From Anaerolineaceae bacterium UBA6086 (GTDB lineage: Bacteria > Chloroflexota > Anaerolineae > Anaerolineales > Anaerolineaceae): DNA of 42,811 bases. Below the pieces are notes generated by a model. That model saw nothing but the letters and a program-made list of their open reading frames with translations. It did no database searches and was not told where the DNA came from. Numbering within the stretch: position 1 is the stretch's first letter; every line of letters starts with the position of its first letter. The stretch is from positions 2,456 to 45,266 of the forward strand of contig DIXG01000066.1 of NCBI GenBank assembly GCA_002436005.1, given 5' to 3'. Positions 31,843 to 39,541 of the stretch are shown piece by piece. The translations under genes and the position numbers were made by a program.

Positions 31843-32298
31843 TATTACATTCTCCTTCCTTTTTAAAAACCTTTCAGGTATGAATTGTCACAAAAACATC
31901 ATACCATATTCCAAATCCCCTTGAAAGTGATAACCTTAACGATTACATGATTCCTGATTCGATCGGAACTGATATCCTTCTTAGCCATTACGGGTATCCT
32001 TTCGATCTTCCGGGGTTTGAGTTCAATTTTTCTGGGGCATTATTCGTTTTTAGCAATAATTATATTTATAATATTTATTGTTTTGTTAATTAATCTAAAA
32101 AATGTCAATATCACTATTGACATTTCTAATTTTTATGATAGAATGTTATCAAATCATAGCTCAAATGATAATTTTCGTTCAACCTCACTCGCTGAAGGTT
32201 GACTTAACCAAAGTGTAAACTGTCGATCAATTTCTAATAAGTATAGCATAAAATTTCGAAAATTGTTACTTCGAAAGTCCGCCGAGAAGGAGGCGTAG
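31843..32298. other. AT-rich intergenic region between divergent genes
   Basis: About 455 bp with no credible gene. It holds the promoter at 32117-32144 and a strongly AT-rich block at 32040-32140. A TTG-initiated 61-codon frame (32017-32202) encodes a hydrophobic segment but lacks a ribosome-binding site and overlaps the promoter. Confidence 0.6.
32117..32144 (+). promoter_or_regulatory. promoter of DUF2089-SHOCT operon
   Basis: Perfect -35 TTGACA (32117-32122), 16-nt spacer, -10 TAGAAT (32139-32144). This predicts a ~145-nt leader before the ATG at 32299. Confidence 0.7.
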
Positions 32299-32706
32299 AT
32301 GCAAAAATTACCAGAAAAATGTCCAATCTGCAAATCCGAGATTCTGGTCACACGCTTTTTTTGCCCCCGCTGTGACACTGCCGTTGAGGGGCACTTTCAA
32401 CCAAAATCCGGACCCTTTGCCGACCTGACAGAAGAACAAATCAATTTTGTGCTCACATTTGTTCGCTGTGAAGGTCGCTTCAACAGGATGGAAGAAGAAC
32501 TGAACCTATCCTATCCCACCTTACGCAACAGGCTCTACGACGTCATTCGTGCCCTGGGTTACGAACCCGGCAAAGATGATGAGCCCACCCTCTCAGCTGA
32601 GGATAGACGACGGATTTTAGATGACCTTGAACAGGGAAAAATTTCGCCGCTTCAGGCGCAGCAACTTTTGCAGGGGCTTGAAGTGGAATCAAAGAAAGGT
32701 GAATAG
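32299..32706 (+). CDS. DUF2089 family protein (zinc ribbon plus helix-turn-helix-like)
   Basis: 135 aa. The zinc ribbon CPIC...CPRC (residues ~8-25) leads into a helical segment 'EEQINFVLTFVRCEGRFNRMEEELNLSYPTLRNRLYDVI' that looks like an HTH DNA-binding unit. The C-terminal part 'RRRILDDLEQGKISPLQAQQLL' is SHOCT-like and resembles the start of the next protein. DUF2089 is described as a likely transcription regulator. aaggagg lies 6 nt before the ATG. Two nt separate it from the next gene, so they form an operon. Confidence 0.9.
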   Translation: MQKLPEKCPICKSEILVTRFFCPRCDTAVEGHFQPKSGPFADLTEEQINFVLTFVRCEGRFNRMEEELNLSYPTLRNRLYDVIRALGYEPGKDDEPTLSAEDRRRILDDLEQGKISPLQAQQLLQGLEVESKKGE

Positions 32707-32708
32707 CG

Positions 32709-33104
32709 ATGGCCTCAACAGAAGAAAGAATGCGAATCTTGATGATGATCCAGGAAGGGAAAATCTCTGCCGCTGAAGGCGCTCGGCTGATCGAAGCGCT
32801 TGATGACCTCAGCAAACCCACACCTCCCCCTTCCCCAAGCGCAGGCGCTGTGCTCAGCGGGAAAAAACCCCATTACCTCCGTGTTCTGATCACTGACACC
32901 GATACCGGCAAAGCCCGGGTGAACGTTCGCCTCCCTGTCTCACTGATCAATTCTGGCATTCGCATGGGCGCACGGTTTGCCCCTGAGATTGAAGGACTCG
33001 ACATGGAAGATCTGAATGCCTGGCTTAATTCAGGTGAGATCGGCCAGATCGTTGATATCTTCGATGAGGAAGACGGCGAACATATCGAGGTATTTCTGGA
33101 ATAA
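32709..33104 (+). CDS. SHOCT-like domain protein
   Basis: 131 aa. The N-terminal 'RMRILMMIQEGKISAAEGARLIEAL' (residues ~7-31) is a SHOCT-like/YvlB N-terminal module also present at the end of the upstream DUF2089 protein. A Pro-rich linker follows (~36-46), then a compact alpha/beta domain with 'YLRVLITDTDTGKARVNVRLPV' and an acidic tail (DEEDGEHIEVFLE). In other bacteria DUF2089 genes lie beside YvlB/LiaX-type envelope-stress proteins. The shared module suggests the two proteins interact (inference). Confidence 0.82.
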   Translation: MASTEERMRILMMIQEGKISAAEGARLIEALDDLSKPTPPPSPSAGAVLSGKKPHYLRVLITDTDTGKARVNVRLPVSLINSGIRMGARFAPEIEGLDMEDLNAWLNSGEIGQIVDIFDEEDGEHIEVFLE

Positions 33105-33358
33105 ACCAGAAACAGCCCAAACTCAATAGCCCTAAAAACATAATGCACCCGGCAATTCTCCTGCCTGATGCCAAAGGTACACCCAGTGTTGGCGAACAAC
33201 GCTGTTGTATAAGGTGTAGCTAATTATCACCAACCTTGAACCTACAGGTCATTCTTTTCCAGTTTTGACCTTGGAAACAATATCTAAAGAATAAGCAGCA
33301 GGAAAGCCAAAAGCATTCGCACCCATCATCAAACGTATGTTCTCCCAAGGAGATATCC

Positions 33359-34654
33359 ATGCAGCAAGAAAATGGGCAAGACAAACTACAAAAGTGGCAG
33401 ACAAGGTTCTTTACCATCTGGTTTGGTCAGGCATTTTCAGTTTTGGGCAGCCACCTGGTAGGGTTTGCCTTTGTCTGGTACCTGACAGAAGAAACAGGCT
33501 CAGCCACCATTCTTGCTTTGGGCTCCTTGATGCAGGTACTTCCCTCTGTGATCATTGGACCCCTTGCAGGTGCCTATGTCGATCGCTGGAACCGAAAAGC
33601 GGTCATGATCATTTTTGACAGCATTACTGCGCTTTTCACATTATTGGTCGGCGTCCTTTTCTTGCTCGATAGCGCACAAATCTGGCACATCTTTGTGGTC
33701 ATGTTTGTTCGCGCCACCTGCGGTCAGTTCCAATGGGCAGCTATGACAGCATCAACAACCCTGATGGTGCCCAAAAAGCACCTCTCGCGGGTTGCAGGAG
33801 CCAATCAGGCGCTGCAGGGCATTATGAACATCATCGGTCCCGCCCTGGGCGCCCTGTTGATGTCAATTATGCCGATGCAAGGCATCCTTTTTATTGATGT
33901 ATCCACCGCCTTTCTTGCGGTGATTCCCCTGATCTTCTTCAGCATTCCCCAGCCTTTTCGAAATGGCACAGCGGTGGACGCTAAAGGAGAAACAAAGACC
34001 TCAGTGTTCCATGACTTAGCCGAAGGCTGGAAGTATGTCACAAGCTGGCCTGGATTGATGGCCGTGATCTTCATCGCCATGCTGGTCAACTTTCTGATCA
34101 ACCCGGCTTTTACCCTCTTACCCCTGGTTGTGACAGAGCACTTTGGTAAAGGGGTGTATGAATTTGGCTTTATCAACGCCGCCTTTGGTGTGGGGGTCAT
34201 CATCGGAGGACTGGTGCTGAGCGCCTGGGGTGGCTTCAAAAACCGCATCCTGACGTCGATGACAGCCCTGACCATCTCTGGTGCGGCTATTCTGCTTGTG
34301 GGCATCGCGCCGCCTGGAGGCTACATCCTCGGTGTGATAGGCGTCTCGCTATTCGGGTTTCTTAACCCGATTGTGAACGGACCACTCACCGCTGCCATGC
34401 AAGCCAGGGTAGACCCGGCTATCCAGGGGCGCGTCTTCAGCCTGCTGAACGCCGGAGCCGGATTGGCCAGCCCTTTGGGTCTCGCCATTGCAGGGCCTGT
34501 GGCTGATGCGACATCCAACCAGCTGTGGTTCGTGATCGGCGGGATTCTTACATTGGTGGCGGGCGCTATCTCCTTTTTCATCCCGGCTGTCCTCGAGGTC
34601 GGCGAGGAAAGTATAGAGGAGATTCCTGATAGGGACGCCCACGAAACCTGCTGA
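33359..34654 (+). CDS. MFS exporter (MFS_3, macrolide-efflux/EntS-like)
   Basis: 431 aa with about 12 membrane segments. Motif A is seen in loop 2-3 as 'GPLAGAYVDRWNRKAVMI' (~63-80). Other features are 'WFGQAFSVLGSHLVGFAFVWYL' at helix 1 and a Gly-rich 'FGVGVIIGGLVLSAWGG' in the second half. This matches the MFS_3 group containing MefA-type and enterobactin exporters. The substrate is unknown. AAGGAG lies 6 nt before the ATG. It is probably monocistronic; the 250 nt upstream (33105-33358) show no gene. Confidence 0.9.
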   Translation: MQQENGQDKLQKWQTRFFTIWFGQAFSVLGSHLVGFAFVWYLTEETGSATILALGSLMQVLPSVIIGPLAGAYVDRWNRKAVMIIFDSITALFTLLVGVLFLLDSAQIWHIFVVMFVRATCGQFQWAAMTASTTLMVPKKHLSRVAGANQALQGIMNIIGPALGALLMSIMPMQGILFIDVSTAFLAVIPLIFFSIPQPFRNGTAVDAKGETKTSVFHDLAEGWKYVTSWPGLMAVIFIAMLVNFLINPAFTLLPLVVTEHFGKGVYEFGFINAAFGVGVIIGGLVLSAWGGFKNRILTSMTALTISGAAILLVGIAPPGGYILGVIGVSLFGFLNPIVNGPLTAAMQARVDPAIQGRVFSLLNAGAGLASPLGLAIAGPVADATSNQLWFVIGGILTLVAGAISFFIPAVLEVGEESIEEIPDRDAHETC

Positions 34655-34757
34655 GAAGAATCAGCGGCTGAGGGTAATATGTGATTTTTCTCCCCTAAAC
34701 GTGTCGATTTTTAGATCTGCCAGTCAAAAAGCAACTACAGAGACAGACATCCCTGTA

Positions 34758-34786
34758 TTGACTGACCTCCCTGATCGTGCTAATAT
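34758..34786 (+). promoter_or_regulatory. promoter of DtxR-family regulator
   Basis: -35 TTGACT (34758-34763), 17-nt spacer, -10 TAATAT (34781-34786). The -10 overlaps an inverted repeat (34785-34802). Confidence 0.8.
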
Positions 34787-34802
34787 TTAGCCAAACCTAA
34801 AT
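34785..34802. promoter_or_regulatory. candidate DtxR/MntR-type operator
   Basis: ATTTAG-CCAAAC-CTAAAT is an inverted repeat with perfect 6-bp arms. Its half-sites resemble the TTAG/CTAA ends of IdeR/DtxR boxes. It covers the end of the -10 box and the expected start site, a good position for autorepression by the gene 30 nt downstream. Confidence 0.6.
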
Positions 34803-34832
34803 TATACGTACGCTTGAGAATGATAAATTACG

Positions 34833-35510
34833 ATGACACAGGACATCAGCCACAATATCCAGGATTATCTCAAACGGATCTATGAAATCACACGCTCCGG
34901 CCAAAAAGCCTCCACCAGCCAGCTGGCACAGGTTTTGGGGATTTCGGCTGCATCCGTCACCAATATGCTGCAAAAGCTTTCCAAATCATCACCGCCTTAC
35001 GTTATCTATCACAAACATCATGGGGTAGAACTGACGGAACTGGGTAAAGCATCCGCCCTGAAAATCCTCAGGCGCCATCGTTTAATTGAGCAGTATCTGG
35101 TTGAAAAATTGGGTTATGCCTGGGATGAAGTGCATGAGGAGGCTGAAATCCTGGAACATGCCCTCTCCCCGCTGTTAGAAAACCGTATCGATGCAGCGCT
35201 TGGCTCCCCGAGATTTGATCCCCATGGCGACCCCATCCCGGATGCTAATTTAAACATGCCAAATATGCAGCAAACACCGCTGACCCATTTGGCTGTTGGT
35301 GAATCCGGCAGTGTCATCCGTGTCCCTCATGAAGACCCGCAGGTTTTACGCTACTTGGAAAAATCAGGACTGCGGCCTGGCGTGCAGGTAAAACTGCTCT
35401 CCCGCACTCCTTATGATCAAACCATTCACCTCCAAATTACAGGAAAAAATGAGGAGATTATCATCGGGCCCAACCTGGGCAGCCAGATCACGATTAAAGT
35501 GGATGATTGA
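34833..35510 (+). CDS. metal-dependent regulator, DtxR/MntR family
   Basis: 225 aa three-domain regulator. The N-terminal winged helix is 'ISHNIQDYLKRIYEITRSGQKASTSQLAQVLG' in form, with recognition helix 'SAASVTNMLQKL'. The dimerisation/metal domain has 'RHRLIEQYLVEKLGYAWDEVHEEAEILEHALS', supplying His, Glu and Cys-free metal ligands typical of DtxR/IdeR-like proteins. The C-terminal FeoA/SH3-like domain spans ~145-225. This full-length form usually senses Fe or Mn. mutM follows after 53 nt on the same strand and may be cotranscribed. The promoter carries a matching palindrome, so autoregulation is likely. No metal transporter lies in the window. Confidence 0.93.
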   Translation: MTQDISHNIQDYLKRIYEITRSGQKASTSQLAQVLGISAASVTNMLQKLSKSSPPYVIYHKHHGVELTELGKASALKILRRHRLIEQYLVEKLGYAWDEVHEEAEILEHALSPLLENRIDAALGSPRFDPHGDPIPDANLNMPNMQQTPLTHLAVGESGSVIRVPHEDPQVLRYLEKSGLRPGVQVKLLSRTPYDQTIHLQITGKNEEIIIGPNLGSQITIKVDD

Positions 35511-35563
35511 CCTTTAAAACATTCTAACTAACCAACCCCTTAGAAAAGAGCAAACCCTTAAGC

Positions 35564-36421
35564 ATGCCTGAACTCCCGGAAGTAGAAACCATCATAACAC
35601 GACTGAAACAGGGAACATCATCTCATCCTCCGCTGGAAGGCCATGTGGTTGAATCCGTGCAGGTAACCTGGGCGCGTTCAGTCTCCAAACCCGATCCGGT
35701 ATCCCTTCAGAAGGTGTTGATCGGGCAGCAGGTGCTGGATGTGAGACGGCGGGGGAAGTTCTTGCATTTCCCACTCAGCCAGGGTCACTTCATCGCACAT
35801 TTGCGCATGAGCGGCGACATGCGCATGGAACCGCGCCTGGATTCCACGGGCAAAGCGCTTCCCCTCCAAGCCTATGACCGGGTTGTGCTCAATTTTGAAT
35901 CCCCCTGGCGCCTTGCCTTCAGCAATATCCGTAAGTTTGGTCGAGTTTGGTATGTGACAGATCCACTGGAAGTATTGGGCGACCTTGGACCCGAACCGTT
36001 GAGTGAGACCTTTTCAGCAGACCAGCTCTTTTTGATGCTGCAGCGCCACAATCGCCAGATCAAACCGCTCTTGATGGATCAGCATTTCATCGCCGGGCTT
36101 GGCAATATTTATACAGATGAAAGCCTATTCCGGGCAAAGATTCATCCGCTCCGTCGGTCTAATACGCTTTCCGAATCTGAAGCCAAGCGCCTTCATGCTG
36201 CCATTCGTGAAACCTTGCAAGATGGAATTCGTAAAAATGGCGCGAGCCTGGACTGGATCTATCGCGGTGGTGATTTCCAGAATTATTTCCAGGTCTACCA
36301 GCGCACCGGGGAAAATTGCCCGAATTGCAGCGCCACCATCCAGAAGACCGTAGTCGGACAGCGCGGGACGCACTACTGCCCCACATGCCAGCCAGCCCCT
36401 GAAATGTCAAACAAGGGATAA
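35564..36421 (+). CDS. mutM: formamidopyrimidine-DNA glycosylase
   Basis: 285 aa base-excision repair enzyme removing 8-oxoguanine and formamidopyrimidines. The N-terminus after Met is PELPEVET, with the catalytic Pro and Glu. Lys65 (RRGKFLHF) corresponds to the conserved beta-elimination Lys. The H2TH region includes 'GLGNIYTDESLF', and the C-terminal zinc finger has Cys252, Cys255, Cys272 and Cys275 with the DNA-binding Arg in GQRGTHYC. All key residues are present. No strong ribosome-binding site precedes the ATG. It ends 3 nt from the convergent HAD gene stop. Confidence 0.97.
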   Translation: MPELPEVETIITRLKQGTSSHPPLEGHVVESVQVTWARSVSKPDPVSLQKVLIGQQVLDVRRRGKFLHFPLSQGHFIAHLRMSGDMRMEPRLDSTGKALPLQAYDRVVLNFESPWRLAFSNIRKFGRVWYVTDPLEVLGDLGPEPLSETFSADQLFLMLQRHNRQIKPLLMDQHFIAGLGNIYTDESLFRAKIHPLRRSNTLSESEAKRLHAAIRETLQDGIRKNGASLDWIYRGGDFQNYFQVYQRTGENCPNCSATIQKTVVGQRGTHYCPTCQPAPEMSNKG

Positions 36422-36424
36422 TAC

Positions 36425-37087
36425 CTACTCCGGGTTTTCCAAGCCTAAATCTGCCAGCAGGATCGCAAGACTGAGATTCTCAATGCCTGGGTAGATCACA
36501 TCAGCCTCAGGCAAACGGTGCCTATCCCCTATGCCAACGGTAATCATCCCAGCACGCTTGGCTGCTTCAATCCCCGCTGCTGCATCCTCAAAGACGGCGC
36601 AGCTTGCAGGTGGTACCCCCAGTTGATCAGCCACAAACAGAAACAGGTCGGGTTCCGGCTTGCCGTGTGCCACACTGTACCCATCACCAATTACATCCAC
36701 CAGCTCGGTCAGCCCGATCGCATCCAGCACCGTCCGGGCGTTTTTGCTGGCAGAGCCCAATCCGATTTTGATGCCTTTGGCGCGCAGCTCCTGCAGAAAA
36801 TCGACCACACCTGGCAGCACATCTGCTGGGGTCATGCCCTCAATCAACCGGTTATAATAGACATTCTTCCGCGCCATGCCAGACTGGATCTCATCCTCAG
36901 ACAACTCCTGATCTTTGAAGATGATCTCCATCGATGCGCGCCGCGAAACGCCGCGCAGCTGATGGTTGATTTCCCAGTTGAATTCTGCACCCATCTCATC
37001 CGCCAGCTGTTTCCACGCCTGGTAGTGGAAAATGGCAGTATCCGTCAACACCCCATCCAGATCAAAAATAATTGCCTGTAATTTCAT
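36425..37087 (-). CDS. pgmB: HAD phosphatase, beta-phosphoglucomutase type
   Basis: 220 aa from MKLQAIIFDLDG, chosen because GGAG lies 9 nt upstream; an in-frame ATG 6 codons earlier has none. Motif I is DLDGVLTD (Asp9, Asp11). The cap domain carries 'QLRGVSRRASMEII' in the position of the beta-PGM specificity loop. Motif II is GLGSASKNA, and motifs III/IV are HGKPEPDLFLF and 'CAVFEDAAAGIEAAKRAG'. These fit beta-phosphoglucomutase, which isomerises beta-glucose 1- and 6-phosphates. Usually a maltose/trehalose phosphorylase is linked, but none is here, so another sugar phosphatase activity is possible. Confidence 0.85.
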   Translation of the reverse strand: MKLQAIIFDLDGVLTDTAIFHYQAWKQLADEMGAEFNWEINHQLRGVSRRASMEIIFKDQELSEDEIQSGMARKNVYYNRLIEGMTPADVLPGVVDFLQELRAKGIKIGLGSASKNARTVLDAIGLTELVDVIGDGYSVAHGKPEPDLFLFVADQLGVPPASCAVFEDAAAGIEAAKRAGMITVGIGDRHRLPEADVIYPGIENLSLAILLADLGLENPE

Positions 37088-37252
37088 CACACCACACTCC
37101 ATCACTTTGCTTAATTATAGCTGATGACAGGCGACGACTCCAATTCTCTGCCAGCGATCAGTTTGGATGAGTTCAGGCGCTTCTCTCTTTATGCAATTTA
37201 GCTGAAAGTTCTGGCTTGATCATTCTGTCTGAAATATGCTTCACCCTTAAAA

Positions 37253-37292
37253 CCAAACCCTCTCCTTTTTGGGGGAAAGGGTTAGGTGAGAG
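37253..37292. repeat. diverged copy of the CTCTCC hairpin repeat
   Basis: aaccctctcctttttggggg followed by aaagggttaggtgagag has the layout of the hairpin part of the repeats around the DUF559 gene. It lies between two genes transcribed leftward, in a 223-nt gap with no gene. Confidence 0.6.
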
Positions 37293-37310
37293 CCGCTCTG
37301 CTTCTTTTAG

Positions 37311-38312
37311 CTATAAACGTAAAGTCTTCCTGGTGATCCCCAGATTTTCAATCCACCAGCTGACCGTATCCGCCACGCTTTTGGCAAGCGCGATCGGCTT
37401 ATAACCCAGTTCTTTTTTCGCCTTATCGGAGCTGATCTCGGAGTTGCTGACGATCGTCTCCAATGAATAGCGGGTGAAGATTGGTTTCTTTTTGGTGATC
37501 TTATAATACAGATTCGCAATCGGTGTCACAATCAGGGCAATTGGCAGTGGGAAGGTGATCACCGGTTTTTTCTTACCCGTCACCTTTTCCACCAGCGTAT
37601 GAAGGAGCTTCAACTCAATCCGTTCGCCGCCGAGAATATAAGTCTCGCCAGATTTACCATGATCTCGCGCCAGGATTTCACCCTTGGCGACATCTCGCAC
37701 ATCCACAAAGTCAAAAGCGCCTTTTACCAGGAAATTGATAGGCTTCTTAATAAATGTCAGGATCAGTTCGCCCATCTCCGACCGCCGATAATCATGAGGC
37801 CCGATCACACCCGTTGGGCAGATGATCCGGGTATCCAAACCTTCCTCAGCAGCAAGCTTGACCAGAAGTGAAGCTTGCGCTTTGGTGCGGTCGTAGGGAC
37901 CCGCTGGATTATTGGGATCAAAAGCCAGGGCTTCTGTTATCGGTACACCCATTGGCGGACGCTCCAACGCGTGGATTGAACTGGTGTACACCAGCTGCCG
38001 GACGCCTGCTTTTTTGGCTGCTTCAATCACGTTACGCGTGCCTTCAACATTGACTTCCTGCAATAAATCGATCTTGTCCTCGGTAATAGAAACGATCGCC
38101 GCCATGTGAAAGACGACCTCTACCCCCGCCATTGCCCGATCGAGAGACGTGCGATCCAAGACATCCCCCAAAACAACCTCAACGGGTAATCCTTTTAACG
38201 ATCGAGTATCCTCACCTGGCAAAATCAAAACCCGGACATGTTCGCCCTGAGCCACAAGCTCGCGGACCAACACGTTTCCCAGATGACCAGCGCCACCTGT
38301 CACTAAATTCAT
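37311..38312 (-). CDS. extended SDR (NAD(P)-dependent epimerase/dehydratase, DFR-like)
   Basis: 333 aa from MNLVTGGAGHLG, chosen because AGGAGGT stands 4 nt upstream; the longer frame would run into the upstream gene. The Rossmann motif is TGGAGHLG (5-12). The catalytic pair lies in YDRTKA (Tyr-x-x-x-Lys) with Ser in VYTSSIHAL. The closest group is the dihydroflavonol-4-reductase/3-beta-HSD-like NAD-dependent reductases. The substrate is unknown. The ATG follows the TetR stop by 2 nt (TAG-AT-ATG), and the ribosome-binding site is formed by the last Arg-Arg codons (AGG AGG) of the TetR gene, so translation is coupled. It is probably controlled by that regulator. Confidence 0.88.
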   Translation of the reverse strand: MNLVTGGAGHLGNVLVRELVAQGEHVRVLILPGEDTRSLKGLPVEVVLGDVLDRTSLDRAMAGVEVVFHMAAIVSITEDKIDLLQEVNVEGTRNVIEAAKKAGVRQLVYTSSIHALERPPMGVPITEALAFDPNNPAGPYDRTKAQASLLVKLAAEEGLDTRIICPTGVIGPHDYRRSEMGELILTFIKKPINFLVKGAFDFVDVRDVAKGEILARDHGKSGETYILGGERIELKLLHTLVEKVTGKKKPVITFPLPIALIVTPIANLYYKITKKKPIFTRYSLETIVSNSEISSDKAKKELGYKPIALAKSVADTVSWWIENLGITRKTLRL

Positions 38313-38314
38313 AT

Positions 38315-38911
38315 CTACCTCCTGATGCCATCTAAAAAGATATTGATGCCAGAATAAAAGATGTCCTGCCAATTTTCGACATCAGGATCGAATGACGCTT
38401 GCAATAATAAACCCATGGCAATTGCCAGTAATAATCGGGCTGCCATCTGGGGGTCGAGGTTCTCGTCAAAGTTTCCTTTCGCAATCCCGGTTTGAATGAT
38501 TGCAGAGAAGAAATTCAAATACCGTTGGTAAGGTGCTACAGCCTGCTTCCAAATGGCTGGTTGGCGGATGGCTTGCTGCCAGAACTCCAGCAAAATTGGA
38601 AACCCTCCCTCCAGCTGATCGAAGATGCTGCCTGAAAGCGTTGCCATTCCCTTCAGTGCCGCAGGGACGTCCTCCGCCGAGCTTGCTGCTGATTGATATA
38701 AGCCATCCACCTGGTCCAGCCAGGCGGTCATCAGCGCCAGGAAAAGATCCTGCTTGGATGGGAAATGATGGTAAAACGCGCCCTTGCTGATCTGCGCCTT
38801 TTTGCAGATTTGAGCAACGCTGGTTGCATCGTATCCAAATTGTGAAAATAAATCCAGAGAAATTTCTAAAATATGATGATAAGTTTCTAAACCGCGAGAA
38901 TAATGATTCAC
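38315..38911 (-). CDS. TetR-family repressor, GTG start
   Basis: 198 aa from GTG at 38911. The annotation frame extends far upstream through tRNA genes and is not real; the conserved TetR start 'ETYHHILEISLDLFSQFGYDATSVAQICKKAQISKGAFYHHFPSKQDLF' follows at residues ~9-57. The HTH is complete, with the classic YHHFPSK motif. The C-terminal ligand domain is helical and resembles TetR_C_11/AcrR-like members. An upstream TTG (in DLGF) is an alternative start. It lies 2 nt before the SDR gene. A perfect palindrome between its promoter and start codon indicates autorepression of the pair. Confidence 0.9.
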   Translation of the reverse strand: MNHYSRGLETYHHILEISLDLFSQFGYDATSVAQICKKAQISKGAFYHHFPSKQDLFLALMTAWLDQVDGLYQSAASSAEDVPAALKGMATLSGSIFDQLEGGFPILLEFWQQAIRQPAIWKQAVAPYQRYLNFFSAIIQTGIAKGNFDENLDPQMAARLLLAIAMGLLLQASFDPDVENWQDIFYSGINIFLDGIRR

Positions 38912-38937
38912 AAATCCCAAATCTTCTGAAAAATTCG

Positions 38938-38951
38938 ACCGACCGGTCGGT
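38938..38951. promoter_or_regulatory. TetR operator, perfect 14-bp palindrome
   Basis: ACCGACCGGTCGGT is a perfect palindrome with ACCGAC half-sites, a form common for TetR-family operators. It lies 6 nt downstream of the -10 box of the tetR promoter. Confidence 0.85.
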
Positions 38952-38957
38952 ATCTTT

Positions 38958-38986
38958 AATATACTATGATTTACAGCAATGAGCAA
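38958..38986 (-). promoter_or_regulatory. promoter of tetR-SDR operon
   Basis: On the minus strand, -35 TTGCTC (38981-38986), 17-nt spacer, -10 TATATT (38958-38963). Confidence 0.75.
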
Positions 38987-39020
38987 GGGGGAAAATAAAA
39001 CAAGAAAATGAACTCGCAAC

Positions 39021-39048
39021 AAAAAACCACCCCGTCTGCAGAGGTGGT
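39021..39048 (-). terminator. distal terminator behind tRNA-Cys
   Basis: accacc (39026-39031) pairs with ggtggt (39043-39048), with a U run on the minus strand from 39026 to 39021. It is a copy of the hairpin at 39121-39148 with compensating base changes in the stem. Confidence 0.8.
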
Positions 39049-39058
39049 CTGATACTTG

Positions 39059-39115
39059 AGGCGACGACGGGAGTGCGCAGCCTACAGAGCGTAGCGCAGT
39101 ACCGAACCCGTGATC
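39059..39115 (-). pseudogene. tRNA-Cys 3' end fragment with 30-nt stem-loop insert
   Basis: The sequence from 39017 repeats the sequence from 39116 with a 99-bp period: terminator, linker, acceptor 3' strand (ggcgacg at 39060) and T-arm. Within the T-loop, the two bases tt of the intact gene are replaced by 30 nt (39073-39102) that fold as tgcgc/gcgca with an inner tac/gta. After gaacccgtgatc the copy ends. No anticodon arm is present, so it is not a working tRNA. Confidence 0.75.
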
Positions 39116-39120
39116 CAACA

Positions 39121-39148
39121 AAAAACACCCCGTCTGCAGAGGTGTTTT
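39121..39148 (-). terminator. proximal terminator of the tRNA-Gly/tRNA-Cys transcript
   Basis: aaaacacc (39122-39129) pairs with ggtgtttt (39141-39148); U run on the minus strand. It lies 8 nt past tRNA-Cys. Confidence 0.85.
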
Positions 39149-39156
39149 GATACTTG

Positions 39157-39228
39157 AGGCGACGACGGGATTCGAACCCGTGATCGGGGTTTTGCAGACC
39201 CTTGCCTTACCAACTTGGCTACGTCGCC
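39157..39228 (-). tRNA. tRNA-Cys(GCA)
   Basis: 72 nt on the minus strand: acceptor GGCGACG/CGTCGCC, anticodon loop CTGCAAA (GCA), T-arm ACGGGTTCGAATCCCGT, discriminator U as required for Cys. CCA is not encoded. It is downstream of tRNA-Gly in one transcript. Confidence 0.96.
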
Positions 39229-39295
39229 TGGAAAACAAAAGCTGATACCGCCGGCCAATCCGGCCTTGTGATACCAGCCTGGTGAGGTTTCTAAG

Positions 39296-39367
<72 letters not shown>

Positions 39368-39392
39368 AGGTCAATGCTCTTTCGTGAAAAGG

Positions 39393-39421
39393 ATTTTAGC
39401 ACAGGAGAAATGATTAGTCAA
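39393..39421 (-). promoter_or_regulatory. promoter of tRNA-Gly-tRNA-Cys
   Basis: On the minus strand, -35 TTGACT (39416-39421), 17-nt spacer, -10 TAAAAT (39393-39398). Confidence 0.85.
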
Positions 39422-39425
39422 CCCT

Positions 39426-39470
39426 GCGCGTTAGTTTGTGTTGCGCGTTAGTTTGTGCGCGTTAGTTTGT
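39426..39470. repeat. 14-bp repeat, three perfect copies
   Basis: gcgcgttagtttgt at 39426, 39443 and 39457, the last two directly adjacent. It lies between the tRNA promoter and the CrtQ-like gene. An inverted repeat gttcaa/ttgaac (39469-39486) follows at once. Confidence 0.9.
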
Positions 39471-39541
39471 TCAAGATTTTTTGAACCTCACAATAAAGAG
39501 TATGATAAAATCAGCTGGAATAATCGTGTGGGAGAGCGTTC

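Noticed and set aside
32017..32202. 61-aa hydrophobic frame
   Set aside because: TTG start, no ribosome-binding site, composed of AT-rich sequence that contains a promoter for the next operon.
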